Positions 7,332 through 15,963 of a stretch of DNA of 45,817 bases are shown piece after piece. The DNA is from Chloroflexota bacterium. GTDB lineage: Bacteria > Chloroflexota > Anaerolineae > Promineifilales > Promineifilaceae. The stretch is taken from positions 1 through 45,817 of the forward strand of contig JAJRYT010000177.1 in NCBI GenBank assembly GCA_024275635.1. The letters are read 5' to 3'. A program made the translations under genes and the position numbers. Position 1 is the first letter of the stretch. The number at the start of each line of letters is the position of its first letter. Below the pieces are notes generated by a model that had not been told where the DNA came from, made no database searches, and saw only the letters and a program-made list of their open reading frames with translations.

Positions 7332-8222
7332 ATGGTTCACTCTTTGAGCGTGAACCAATTGCAACGCATAGAGGCATTTGTGAATAAAATTTTACGTAAT
7401 CGTTACAACCGCTACAACCTGATTGCCGCCGGGCTGCTGCTTATCATCGGGTTTATCTGGATTTATCCGTTTTTGTGGGTGTTGTTTGCCTCGTTCAAAA
7501 CTTCGTCGGAGATGTTTTCGGCCGGGGCTAAACTGCTGCCGGAAACGTGGGATTTTGAGAATTTTTCCCGCGCCTGGACAAAAGCAAATTTCAGCGCCTA
7601 TTTTTTGAATACTGTTTTGTACGCCGTGTCGGCGACGGCGATTGAACTGGTGAAATCGTCTATGTGCGGCTATGCGCTGGGGCGGTATCGTTTTCCCGGC
7701 CGCAACCTGATTTTGGGCTTGATTACGGCTACCTTGTTCATCCCGATTGCCGCCATCATCCTGCCGCAGTTTCAGTTGGTGCGCTCTCTGGGGCTGTTGA
7801 ACACGCGGGCGGGCGTCATTCTGGCGTTGTCCGGCGGGGCGGGGGCGTTATACGTGCTGCTGTTTACCGGCTTTTTCCAGACGCTGCCGGACGAGTTGTT
7901 TGAATCGGCGCGGCTGGACGGCGCCAGCTTCTTCCAGACGTTCCGCCTGATGCTGCCGCTGTCTAAGCCGATTATTGCTACGGTGGTGATTTTCCAGTTT
8001 ATGCGTACCTGGAATGAGTTTAACATCCCGCTGGTGTTTACGCTGGGCCGGCCGGAGCTGCGCAATATGGCGGTGGGGATGTATGCTTTTCGCGGCGAGT
8101 TTTCGGTGGATTGGACCGGATTTGCCGCCGGAACGGCTATTTCCATCATCCCGGTGCTGCTCGTTTTCTTCATCTTCCAGGGATATTTTGTACGCGGGTT
8201 GTCGGGCGCGGTGAAGCAGTAG
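7332..8222 (+). CDS. sugar ABC transporter permease, MalG-type
   Basis: A 296-residue permease, partner of the preceding subunit and 8 nt downstream of it. It has a first membrane segment near residues 32-52 (LIIGFIWIYPFLWVLFASF), the MalG-like SMCGYALGRYRFPGRN region, and the EAA loop FESARLDGASFFQTFRLMLP. The C-terminus ends FIFQGYFVRGLSGAVKQ, the usual carbohydrate-permease ending. It completes the importer of the uronate locus. Confidence 0.92.
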   Translation: MVHSLSVNQLQRIEAFVNKILRNRYNRYNLIAAGLLLIIGFIWIYPFLWVLFASFKTSSEMFSAGAKLLPETWDFENFSRAWTKANFSAYFLNTVLYAVSATAIELVKSSMCGYALGRYRFPGRNLILGLITATLFIPIAAIILPQFQLVRSLGLLNTRAGVILALSGGAGALYVLLFTGFFQTLPDELFESARLDGASFFQTFRLMLPLSKPIIATVVIFQFMRTWNEFNIPLVFTLGRPELRNMAVGMYAFRGEFSVDWTGFAAGTAISIIPVLLVFFIFQGYFVRGLSGAVKQ

Positions 8223-8232
8223 ACATTATCCA

Positions 8233-8265
8233 AGAAGTTCAACTTCTTTGAGAAGTTGAACTTCT
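8233..8265. repeat. double-palindrome repeat (AGAAGTTCAACTTCT type), copy 2
   Basis: AGAAGTTCAACTTCT (8233-8247), spacer TTG, then AGAAGTTGAACTTCT (8251-8265): a perfect 15-bp stem with a 3-nt loop in which each arm is itself an odd-centred palindrome. It is the same module as 3268-3300. It fills the gap between the permease gene and the GH2 gene, ending 14 nt before the GH2 start codon, where it could affect translation. Confidence 0.75.
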
Positions 8266-8279
8266 GCTGGCAGCCAACT

Positions 8280-10576
8280 ATGTACCACACAAACCGCAGG
8301 CAAATCAACGATAACTGGCGTTTTCGCTTTGAAGACGGTCCGGAGGAAAAGTACGTCACGCTGCCCCACACCTGGAACGCCCTGGACACGATGGAGCCGG
8401 CCCCGGCGCGGCATTACCGGCGGGGGACAGGTTGGTATGAACGGCCGTTACCCCCTCCATCTTCTCCCCGCCGCCGCTTCATCCACTTTGAAGCCGCCGC
8501 CATGAAAGCGGCCGTATGGCTGGATGACGTCTTGCTGGGTGAACACGCGGGCGGCTACACTGCCTTTGCCGTGGAACTGCCGCCGCGGGGCGGACTGCTG
8601 CGCGTCCGCGCAGACAACAGCCCGGACGCCGGCCTCATCCCCTCCGACATGGCCGATTTCTTTTTGTACGGCGGGTTAACGCGCAACGTGTGGCTGTACG
8701 AGACTGGCGCGGCGCGGCTGACGCGGCTGCATCTGGCGTATGAACTGGTAAAGGATACGGCCGTTCTCACCCTGCGCGGCGCGTGTGACGGTTTGATTGA
8801 CGAGGCCGTGTTAGATTTGCAACTGACGGGAGCGACAGGAACCATTTGGCGCGCGCGCACAGCCAGCGCCGGCGGGCAATTCGCTGTCAACCCGCCGCCC
8901 GTTGCCGCGCCGCAGTTGTGGTCGCCTGACGAACCGGCGCTCTACACGCTGACCGCGCAGTTGATCATTCAGGATGAAGTATCAGATGAAGTTGTAGAGC
9001 GTGTTGGCTTCCGCAGCTACGACTTTCCCGCGGGCGGGCCGTTTTATCTGAACGGCGAGCGGCTGCTCCTGCGCGGAACTCATCGCCACGAAGATTGGGC
9101 GGGACGGGGCGCGGCCGTACCCGACGCCTGGAGCCGCCGCGAACTGGCGCAAATCAAGGCCGCCGGTTTCAACTTTATCCGCCTGGCCCATTACCCGCAG
9201 GCCGACGCCGTGCTGGACGCCTGCGACGAATTGGGCCTCATTGTTTGGGAGGAGCTGCCCTGGTGCCGGGGCGGGGTAGGGGGGGAGACGTTCAAACGGC
9301 AGGCCCGCGCCATGCTCCGGGAGATGATTGAGCAGCATATCAATCGGCCGTCTATCATCTTTTGGGGGCTGGGCAACGAGTTGGATTGGGAAAGCGAGCA
9401 TCCCGGCACAAGCGACGACGACGTGTACGCCTTTTTGGCCGAACTGCACGCATTGAGCCGCCGCCTGGACCCTTCCCGTCTGACGGCGCTGCGCCGGTAT
9501 GACCGGGGCGCGGATATTGTGGACGTGTATTCGCCTTCCATCTGGTCGGGCTGGTACCGGGGGCGGTATGAGGATTACGAAGCGGTTTTGCGGGAAGCGA
9601 TGCGCCGCTTTCCCAGGTTGCTGCACATGGAGTGGGGCGGCGACAGTCACGTCGGGCGGCACAATGCCGGGCCGCATCTGCGCCGCGCGATTGCCCATCA
9701 CGCCACCCACGAGGAGCTGCCTGGCGCAGCCCTGTCCCGCGAGGGGGAAGCCCGCGCCAGTCTGGACGGCGACTGGAGTGAGAGTTACGCGCTGGATGTG
9801 ATGGAGTGGCATTTGCAGGTACAAAACCGGCTGCCCAATCTGGCCGGGACGGCGCAGTGGGCGTTTAAGGATTTCGGCACGCCGCTGCGCCCGGAAAACC
9901 CCATTCCATACGTGAACCAGAAGGGGTTGGCAGACCGGACGGGCCAGCCAAAAGACGTATATTTTTTGTTTCAGGCTTACCAAACAGATACGCCTGTCTG
10001 CTACATTGAATCCCCAACCTGGCTGGCGCGGACGGGGGAACCGGGAGCCTTGAACGGGTGCGGGTTTATTCCAATTGTGAGCGGGCGGCATTGTGGGTTA
10101 ACGGCCGTTCCCTGGGCACAAAATTCCTCAATCCCACTATTTCTCCGGCGGGCGGGCTGGTTTGGTTCGTCCCGCTCAACATGGGGCCAAACCGGATTGA
10201 GGCTGTCGGGCAAATGGCGGACGGGCAGACGATCCGGCACGTTATTACGCAGACGTTGTCGCCCAACGGCGCTGCCTGCGCGGCGGCGCTGCGGGGTTGG
10301 CTGGAGGATGGGCGCGTCGGCGGAGAAACGGCCGTTCTGGTCATCGTTCAGCTTGTTTCCGGCGAGGGCGCGCCGGTAACGGCCGATGAACGGCGGGTCT
10401 GCTTTTCCCTGTTGGGGCCGGGCCGGCTTTGGGCCAACCAGGGAGCGCCGGCGGGGAGCCGCGTGGTGGAAACGGCAAACGGCCGCGCCGCCATTTACGT
10501 TTTGGATTGGGATGAAGAAACACGGATAAAAGTCTCCGCTGAGGGATTGCCGGATTTGATAATTGGGCACAGATAA
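8280..10576 (+). CDS. GH2 beta-glucuronidase/beta-galactosidase, frameshifted near the 3' end
   Basis: A glycoside hydrolase family 2 protein: sugar-binding jelly roll (about 8-145), immunoglobulin-like domain (about 146-250) and TIM barrel (about 255-560). The barrel shows NFIRLAHYPQ, the acid/base Glu367 in GNELDW and the probable nucleophile Glu451 in HMEWGGDSH. It lacks a signal peptide. The frame beginning at 8280 runs into unrelated sequence after GEPGALNG and stops at 10379, while the next frame from about 10050 continues with RVRVYSNCERAALWVNGRSLG, a DUF4982-type GH2 C-terminal domain, to 10576. A one-base loss between about 10034 and 10055 (G5 run or AA of TTGAACGGG) explains this: sequencing error or true lesion. 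The ATG at 8280 is chosen; an upstream TTG lies in the hairpin. Confidence 0.82.
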
Positions 10577-10636
10577 CGCAGATAAAAAATCTGCGTTCAT
10601 CAGCGTAATCCGCGTCCTATTTTAGAAGGAACAAAA

Positions 10637-11275
10637 ATGAATGAGATTCTGGAACAATTGGGGCAGATGGGCGTCATTCCCGTCATCGCCATTGACAATG
10701 CGGCCGACGCGCCCAAACTGGGGCGGGCGTTAAGCGCGGGCGGCTTGCCCTGCGCCGAAATCACCTTCCGCACGCCGGCCGCCGCCGCCGCAATCCGGCT
10801 GATGGCGGCCGAATGCCCTGACGTACTGGTGGGAGCGGGTACCGTGTTGACGGCGGCGCAGGCAGAAACGGCCGTTTCCCACGGCGCAAAATTCATCGTT
10901 ACACCGGGGTTTGACGAAGCCGTCGTCAACTATTGTCTGGAGCAAAATATCCCCATTATTCCCGGCGTGATGACCCCCACAGAAATCAACATGGCTCTCA
11001 ACAAAAGGCTGACCGTGCTGAAATTCTTCCCGGCAGGAGCGGCCGGCGGCGTCAAAACGCTCAAAGCCATCGGCGGACCGTATGGCGGCGTCAAATTCAT
11101 CCCCGCCGGCGGCGTCAACCCCGCCAATCTGGCCGACTATTTGCGCCTGCCCCAGGTTCACGCCTGCGGCGGCAGTTGGCTGGCAAAAAAGCAGCTTATC
11201 AACGAGGGCGCATTTGACACAATTACCCAACTGGCCTCTGAAGCGGCAGCTTTGGTCAGGCAGGCCGCCGGATAA
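10637..11275 (+). CDS. eda: KDPG/KHG aldolase
   Basis: A 212-residue class I aldolase that cleaves 2-keto-3-deoxy-6-phosphogluconate to pyruvate and glyceraldehyde-3-phosphate, the last step of the pathway in this locus. [14 protein letters not shown] (Glu41), [10 protein letters not shown] and the Schiff-base lysine in LKFFPA (Lys129) are visible; the 88-residue spacing of Glu41 and Lys129 equals that of the E. coli enzyme. AGAAGGA precedes the ATG. It is followed 17 nt later by kdgK, which makes its substrate. Confidence 0.93.
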   Translation: MNEILEQLGQMGVIPVIAIDNAADAPKLGRALSAGGLPCAEITFRTPAAAAAIRLMAAECPDVLVGAGTVLTAAQAETAVSHGAKFIVTPGFDEAVVNYCLEQNIPIIPGVMTPTEINMALNKRLTVLKFFPAGAAGGVKTLKAIGGPYGGVKFIPAGGVNPANLADYLRLPQVHACGGSWLAKKQLINEGAFDTITQLASEAAALVRQAAG

Positions 11276-11292
11276 ACCGGCAGGAGGATCAC

Positions 11293-12339
11293 ATGAACAA
11301 ACGCATCATCACACTTGGCGAAATTATGCTGCGTTTGAAGCCGCCCGGCTTTGAACGATTTTTTCAATCCCCATCGCTAGAGGCAACTTTTGGCGGCGGG
11401 GAAGGGAACGTTGCCCTATCGCTGGCGCAGTTTGGGCTGGAGGCGGCCTTTGTCACCGCGCTGCCCGCTAATCCCGTTGCCGACGCCTGCATCCGCTTTT
11501 TGCGCGGCTATGGCGTAGATACCCGCCACGTCATCCGGCAGGGGGAGCGCATGGGCATTTACTTTTTAGAAGCGGGGGCCAACCAACGGCCGTCCCAGGT
11601 TATCTACGACCGCGCCCACTCCGCCATCAGCGCCGCGCGGGCAGCCGATTTTAACTGGGAGGCCATCTTTGCCGACGCAGGCTGGTTCCACATCACCGGC
11701 ATCACCCCGGCCCTTAGCGAATCGGCGGCGGCGCTGGCATTGACGGCCGTGCAGGAAGCCAGATCGCGCGGCGTTACCGTTTCCTGCGACTACAACTTTC
11801 GCAAAAAATTGTGGCGCTACGGCAAAACCGCCCCTGAAGTGATGAGCCAACTGGTCAAATTTGTAGACGTGGGCATTGCCAACGAAGAAGATTGCCAGAA
11901 ATCCCTGGGCATCCATCTTGAAGAAGGGGATTACGAACAAGCCATCGTTTCCGGCGAACTGGACACGGCGCGTTACAAAGCATTGGCCGAAAAAATGTTT
12001 GACGCCTTTCCCGATCTGAAATACCAGGCCATCACCCTGCGCCAAAGCTACAGCGCCAGCCACAACGGCTGGTCGGCCTGCCTGCACAACGGCCGCGACT
12101 TTTTCGTCAGCCGCCGCTGCGACATCACCCACATCGTAGACCGGGTTGGGGGCGGCGACTCTTTTGCCGCCGGCTTGATTTATGGTTTGTATACTGGCAT
12201 GACCGACGCCGACGCCCTGGAATTTGCCGCCGCCGCTTCCTGCCTCAAGCACGCCATCCCCGGCGACGCTAATCTGGCAACGGCGGCGGAAGTGGAAAGG
12301 TTGATGGGGGGCGACGCTTCCGGGCGGGTGCAAAGATGA
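11293..12339 (+). CDS. kdgK: 2-keto-3-deoxygluconate kinase
   Basis: A 348-residue PfkB-family sugar kinase phosphorylating KDG to KDPG. The N-terminal [13 protein letters not shown] and [15 protein letters not shown] are typical of KdgK, and the PfkB signature [16 protein letters not shown] contains the catalytic base Asp289. [10 protein letters not shown] is also characteristic of KDG kinases. An AGGAGG site (11283-11288 region) precedes the ATG at optimal distance. It sits between eda and the SDR gene with almost no spacing, so it is co-transcribed. Confidence 0.92.
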   Translation: MNKRIITLGEIMLRLKPPGFERFFQSPSLEATFGGGEGNVALSLAQFGLEAAFVTALPANPVADACIRFLRGYGVDTRHVIRQGERMGIYFLEAGANQRPSQVIYDRAHSAISAARAADFNWEAIFADAGWFHITGITPALSESAAALALTAVQEARSRGVTVSCDYNFRKKLWRYGKTAPEVMSQLVKFVDVGIANEEDCQKSLGIHLEEGDYEQAIVSGELDTARYKALAEKMFDAFPDLKYQAITLRQSYSASHNGWSACLHNGRDFFVSRRCDITHIVDRVGGGDSFAAGLIYGLYTGMTDADALEFAAAASCLKHAIPGDANLATAAEVERLMGGDASGRVQR

Positions 12340-12343
12340 AATT

Positions 12344-13175
12344 ATGAATGTGCAAGACGTAACGACATGGTATGATTTTCGGGGGAAGACGGCCGTTATC
12401 ACCGGCGGCGCAGGCGTGCTGGGGGGTGGAAATTGCCACCGCGCTAACCGGCTGCGGGGCCAACGTCGTCATTCTGGACCGCGCGGCTGAACTGCCGGAC
12501 GCGCTCAAGGAATCGTTAGCGGGCCCTGGCGCGTACCAGCTCATTTACGCCGACGTGCTGCAACGAGAAACGCTGGTTGAGGCGGCAGAAACAGCGCAAA
12601 AGGAATACGGCCGTATAGACATCCTGGTCAATGCGGCCGGCGGCAACCATCCCCAGGCCACCACTGGCGCCGAACACGCTTTTTTTGATCTGCCGGCTGA
12701 AGCGCTGGAATTTGTCTTTGACCTGAACATATTGGGAACCATCTTGCCCTGCCAGATTTTCGGGCGTATGATGGCGGCGCAGGGAGAAGGCGTCATCCTC
12801 AACGTCTCCTCCATGAATGCCTTCACGCCGCTCACCCGCATTCCCGCCTATTCCGCCGCCAAAGCAGGGGTGAGCAACTTTACCCAATGGCTGGCCGTTC
12901 ACATGGCGCAGGAATACGCGCCCGCCATTCGGGTCAACGCCATTGCGCCCGGCTTTTTCCTGACCAGACAAAACCGCTTTTTGCTGACCGATGAGCAAAG
13001 CGGCGGGTTAACGTCGCGCGGCCGGCAGATTATTGACCATACGCCTCTGGGCCGCTTTGGCCAGCCGGAAGATTTACTGGGCGCGGTCTTATGGCTGCTT
13101 TCGCCCGCCGCCGCCTTTGTCACCGGAACGATTGTGCCGGTAGACGGCGGGTTTCACGCTTACAGCGGGGTTTAG
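12344..13175 (+). CDS. uxuB: SDR-type D-mannonate oxidoreductase (fructuronate reductase), frameshifted near the 5' end
   Basis: The body (from about residue 28) is a short-chain dehydrogenase close to the Bacillus-type UxuB: NAAGGNHPQATTG, FDLNILGTILPCQIFG, SSMNAFTPLTRIPAYSAAKAGVSNFTQWLA, NAIAPGFFLTRQNRFLL and VDGGFHAYSGV. The true start is most likely ATG 12344 (MNVQDVTTWYDFRGKTAVIT...), 4 nt after kdgK, with the NAD motif TGGAGVLGG. That frame breaks at the G6 run 12421-12426 (GGGGGGTGG); one extra base there shifts EIATALTGCGAN into another frame. The enzyme interconverts D-fructuronate and D-mannonate. The lesion may be a homopolymer sequencing error, since the remainder is intact. Confidence 0.8.
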
Positions 13176-14444
13176 ATGTTTCAGGCAAGCGCTCCCCCCA
13201 ACCGGCTTCTGGACAACGATACCATCCGCCAAACGCTGACGGCCGCGCTGGAAAAACAGCACACCGGGCAGAAGGTGTTGGTTCTCATTCCTGACCACAC
13301 GCGCACAATTCCGCTGCCGCAGTTATTCCGTTACCTGATCGCTATTTTGCATGATACCAGGCAGCTTGATTTCATGGTTGCTCTGGGCACACATCCGCCG
13401 TTAACCGAAGCGCAGTTAAACCAATTGGTCGGCATTACGGCCGATGAGCGGCAGACAACCTGCAAACATATCGGCCTGTTCAACCACGGCTGGTACGAGC
13501 CGGACGCTTTGACCCAAATCGCCACCCTGCCCCAGTCGCAAATCCAGGAAATCGCCGGCGACCACTGGCATCCGACGTTGGGCGGCGACGTGGCTGTCGT
13601 CATCAACCGGCGGGCGCTGGAGTACGATCACGTCATAATTTTGGGGCCGACCTTTCCGCATGAAGTGGTGGGTTTTTCCGGCGGGGCCAAATACTTTTTT
13701 CCCGGCGTTTCGGCCGCCGATATGATCAACGTCACCCATTGGCTGGGCGCTTTAGCCGGAGTGCGCGGCACGATCGGCGTCAAGGAAACGCCGGTGCGCG
13801 ACATGATCCACGCCGCCGCTGCCCATCTGTCCACGCCCTCCACGTTGATTGCGCTGGTGGCGGTGGGGGAGGGGCTGGCGGGACTGTTTATCGGCGATTA
13901 TCTGTCTGCCTGGGACACAGCGGCCGATTTGTCGTCGCAGCGGCATATTATTTGGGTAGACAAGCCGTTTAAGCGGGTGCTTTCCTGTGCGCCGCCGATG
14001 TATGATGAGTTGTGGACGGCGGGAAAGGCGATGTACAAGCTGGAACCGGCGCTGGCGGAGGGGGGTGAATTGATTATTTACGCGCCGCATTTGGATGTGG
14101 TGAGCCGCGTGCATGGCAAGTACATTTATGAAATTGGCTATCACGTGCTGCCTTATTTTTTGCAGCAGTGGGACAAGTTCAGGCGCGTCCCTTTGGGCAT
14201 CTTGGCGCACAGCACGCACGTGAGAGGGGACGGCCGTTACCAAAACGGCGTCGAATATCCCAGAGCCAGCGTGACGCTGGCAACCCGCCTGTCGCCGGAA
14301 GCGTGCGACCAACTGGCGCTCGGCTACCAAGACCCGCGTGAGATTGATCTGAGCGCATGGCAAAACCGGGAAGACGAAGGCATTTTGTACGTGTCTAAAG
14401 CGGGGGAAATGTTGTACCGGGTTAAGGCAAAGATTGAAGAGTGA
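13176..14444 (+). CDS. LarA-superfamily nickel-dependent racemase/epimerase
   Basis: A 422-residue member of the lactate-racemase (LarA, DUF2088) superfamily. DHTR (40-43), ALGTH (His73), and FPHEVVGFSGGAKYFFPGVS contain His162 and Lys172, with His188 further on. The spacings His162-Lys172-His188 (10 and 16) equal those of LarA His174-Lys184-His200, the catalytic base, the lysine holding the nickel-pincer nucleotide and a nickel ligand. Superfamily members act on various 2-hydroxy acids, including D-gluconate 2-epimerisation. Its start directly abuts the uxuB stop, and gluconokinase follows, so mannonate-gluconate epimerisation is the contextual guess. The cofactor genes larB, larC and larE are not in the window. 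Confidence 0.82.
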   Translation: MFQASAPPNRLLDNDTIRQTLTAALEKQHTGQKVLVLIPDHTRTIPLPQLFRYLIAILHDTRQLDFMVALGTHPPLTEAQLNQLVGITADERQTTCKHIGLFNHGWYEPDALTQIATLPQSQIQEIAGDHWHPTLGGDVAVVINRRALEYDHVIILGPTFPHEVVGFSGGAKYFFPGVSAADMINVTHWLGALAGVRGTIGVKETPVRDMIHAAAAHLSTPSTLIALVAVGEGLAGLFIGDYLSAWDTAADLSSQRHIIWVDKPFKRVLSCAPPMYDELWTAGKAMYKLEPALAEGGELIIYAPHLDVVSRVHGKYIYEIGYHVLPYFLQQWDKFRRVPLGILAHSTHVRGDGRYQNGVEYPRASVTLATRLSPEACDQLALGYQDPREIDLSAWQNREDEGILYVSKAGEMLYRVKAKIEE

Positions 14445-14460
14445 AGATTGGAGACGCCAC

Positions 14461-14991
14461 GTGCCGAAACGTGCAGACAATTCAGCACTCAGCACTCAGC
14501 ACTCATCCGTTTTTGTGGTGATGGGTGTGTCTGGCTGTGGCAAGACGACGGTGGGTGAGGCGTTGGCGGCCCGGCTCCACTGCCCATTTTATGATGGAGA
14601 TGATTTCCATCCGCCGGAAAATGTGGCGAAAATGGCGCACGGGATTCCGCTGGATGACGCGGATCGGGCGCCGTGGCTGGCGCATCTGGCAGCATTGATT
14701 TGGGAGTATTTGGATAGGGGGGAAACGGCCGTTCTCGCCTGTTCTGCTCTGAAAAAACGATACCGGGAGCAACTACAGGTCACTCCGCGCGTCCGGTTCA
14801 TCTATCTGGAAGGCAGTTTCGACCTCATCTGGCAGCGGATGCAAACCCGTCAAGCCCATTACATGAAGGCTGACATGCTGCGCAGCCAGTTTGAAGCACT
14901 GGAGCAGCCTGCCGCAAATGAGGCCATCACCGTTCCCATTGATCAAGATGTGGATGGCATATTGGCAACAATTTTACAGATAATTTTATAG
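14461..14991 (+). CDS. gntK: gluconokinase
   Basis: A P-loop kinase of about 176 residues: Walker A GVSGCGKTT near residues 22-30, then the gluconate kinase hallmarks FYDGDDFHPPENVAKMAHG, PLDDADRAPWL, ACSALKKRYREQL and RQAHYMKADMLRSQFEALE. It phosphorylates D-gluconate to 6-phosphogluconate. GTG 14461 is chosen because GGAG stands 7 nt upstream; the residues before VVMGVSG are encoded partly by a low-complexity CAGCACTCAGCACTCAG tract and may not be native, in which case GTG 14515 is the alternative. It is the last gene of the uronate locus. Confidence 0.88.
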   Translation: MPKRADNSALSTQHSSVFVVMGVSGCGKTTVGEALAARLHCPFYDGDDFHPPENVAKMAHGIPLDDADRAPWLAHLAALIWEYLDRGETAVLACSALKKRYREQLQVTPRVRFIYLEGSFDLIWQRMQTRQAHYMKADMLRSQFEALEQPAANEAITVPIDQDVDGILATILQIIL

Positions 14992-15001
14992 CTATACTTA
15001 T

Positions 15002-15092
15002 AACTACTTAGCCAGACTGGACCAATTTTCTTTGGTATATATGGCCTTTTATCGAGAAAAGTTGGTCCAATCTCCAGAGAGCGTTAGTAGTT
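15002..15092. repeat. imperfect inverted repeat after the gluconokinase gene
   Basis: AACTACT (15002-15008) pairs with AGTAGTT (15086-15092), and AGACTGGACCAA plus TTTTC (15014-15030) pairs with GAAAA plus TTGGTCCAATCT (15056-15073) with one mismatch and one bulge. It may be a transcript-end structure or a relic of an insertion-sequence end, since a decayed transposase follows. Nothing else is recognised between 14,992 and 15,251. Confidence 0.45.
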
Positions 15093-15251
15093 GCCCATAC
15101 TTACAGGATAAGGAAAAATGACACAACGGTATGGTTCCAAACCATGAATAAGCACCTTTACAATTGACTGAACAAAAAGAGTAATCTCAGACAGGTTGAA
15201 TCCTTCGACAAAAATAAATGTCGAATGCAGCGACTCGTTTTAGGCCAATTG

Positions 15252-15594
15252 TTACTCGGCAGGATGGCCGAGTAGCGTTAGCCAATCATCTGTCCCAGGG
15301 TCAATCCCAGCCAACTGATAGGGGCTTTTTCCCTGACGTTTACCACGTTCAAACACCCGCATATTGTGCCAGAGGACAAAGAGATTCAAATAAAGTTGAA
15401 GCATTTCTGGGCTGCGAAAGGCTTGATGGTTGTGCGGGAATTGCTTCAACAGCCCATTGATACCTTCCATTTACGCTGCTGGTACGGCAAGCCGCGTTGA
15501 GCAAATCTAACAACTTCTCCGCCATTTGCCGTCGCTGGGAATCATTAGATGTGGCAGTTTGGACGTTAAATCTTAGGGAACCTTCCAAGTTCAT
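15252..15594 (-). pseudogene. decayed transposase C-terminal fragment
   Basis: Two overlapping reverse-strand frames join into one transposase tail. The first reads MAEKLLDLLNAACRTSSVNG, the second EGINGLLKQFPHNHQAF, LQLYLNLFVLWHNMRVFERG and KRQGKSPYQLAGI. The pattern RTSS-V-EGIN ... L.L..L..NMR.FE.GKR.GKSP is that of a DDE transposase C-terminus. One extra base near 15470 shifts the frame, and the N-terminal catalytic part is missing. The region lacks the ACGGCCGT octamer. The family could not be assigned. Confidence 0.65.
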
Positions 15595-15657
15595 TCAATT
15601 GTTAAGGTGCTTTGGTTCAGAAATGAACCATGCCCACTTTCTTAATCCCCAGAGACT

Positions 15658-15702
15658 TGTCATAATTTTGACACATTCCCCATACACTTTCCTCAAAAAT
15701 AA
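15658..15702 (+). promoter_or_regulatory. conserved upstream element, copy 1 (TGTCATAATTTTGACAC)
   Basis: This about 45-bp stretch begins with the inverted repeat TGTCA-N6-TGACA and ends CTTTCCTCAAAAATAA. It recurs with a few changes at 17384-17432. Both copies lie about 300 bp before the start of a PA14/SH3b gene (306 and 300 bp). A shared operator or a duplicated upstream region is likely. The remaining sequence between 15,595 and 15,963 shows no gene. Confidence 0.55.
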
Positions 15703-15963
15703 GAGCCGGCGTGTTTACATTTCTGTTACACAACTGCTACTTTATTGTGACATTCCCGTAACGTTGATCGGTTATAATTTGCGAATGGTCACAAAGCTCA
15801 AACATTGACGTAACCGCTTAGGCCAATCCAATCCTCTCTCCTCACCTTCTTCAAAGGCCAGGCTGTTACCGGAACATTTAACATCTGCCAGACGTCTGCA
15901 TGGTATGGCAAGGTATGCGTGGTTGCGGCGCGGCGCGCCTGCGTCCAACCAAAGGAGTGTGTG

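Noticed and set aside
8230..8266. Intrinsic terminator between permease and GH2 genes
   Set aside because: The stem is AT-rich and lacks a T-run; the matching copy at 3268 shows it is a repeat.
15497..15808. 103-codon plus-strand frame
   Set aside because: No family, no ribosome binding site, and it overlaps the transposase remnant and the conserved upstream element.
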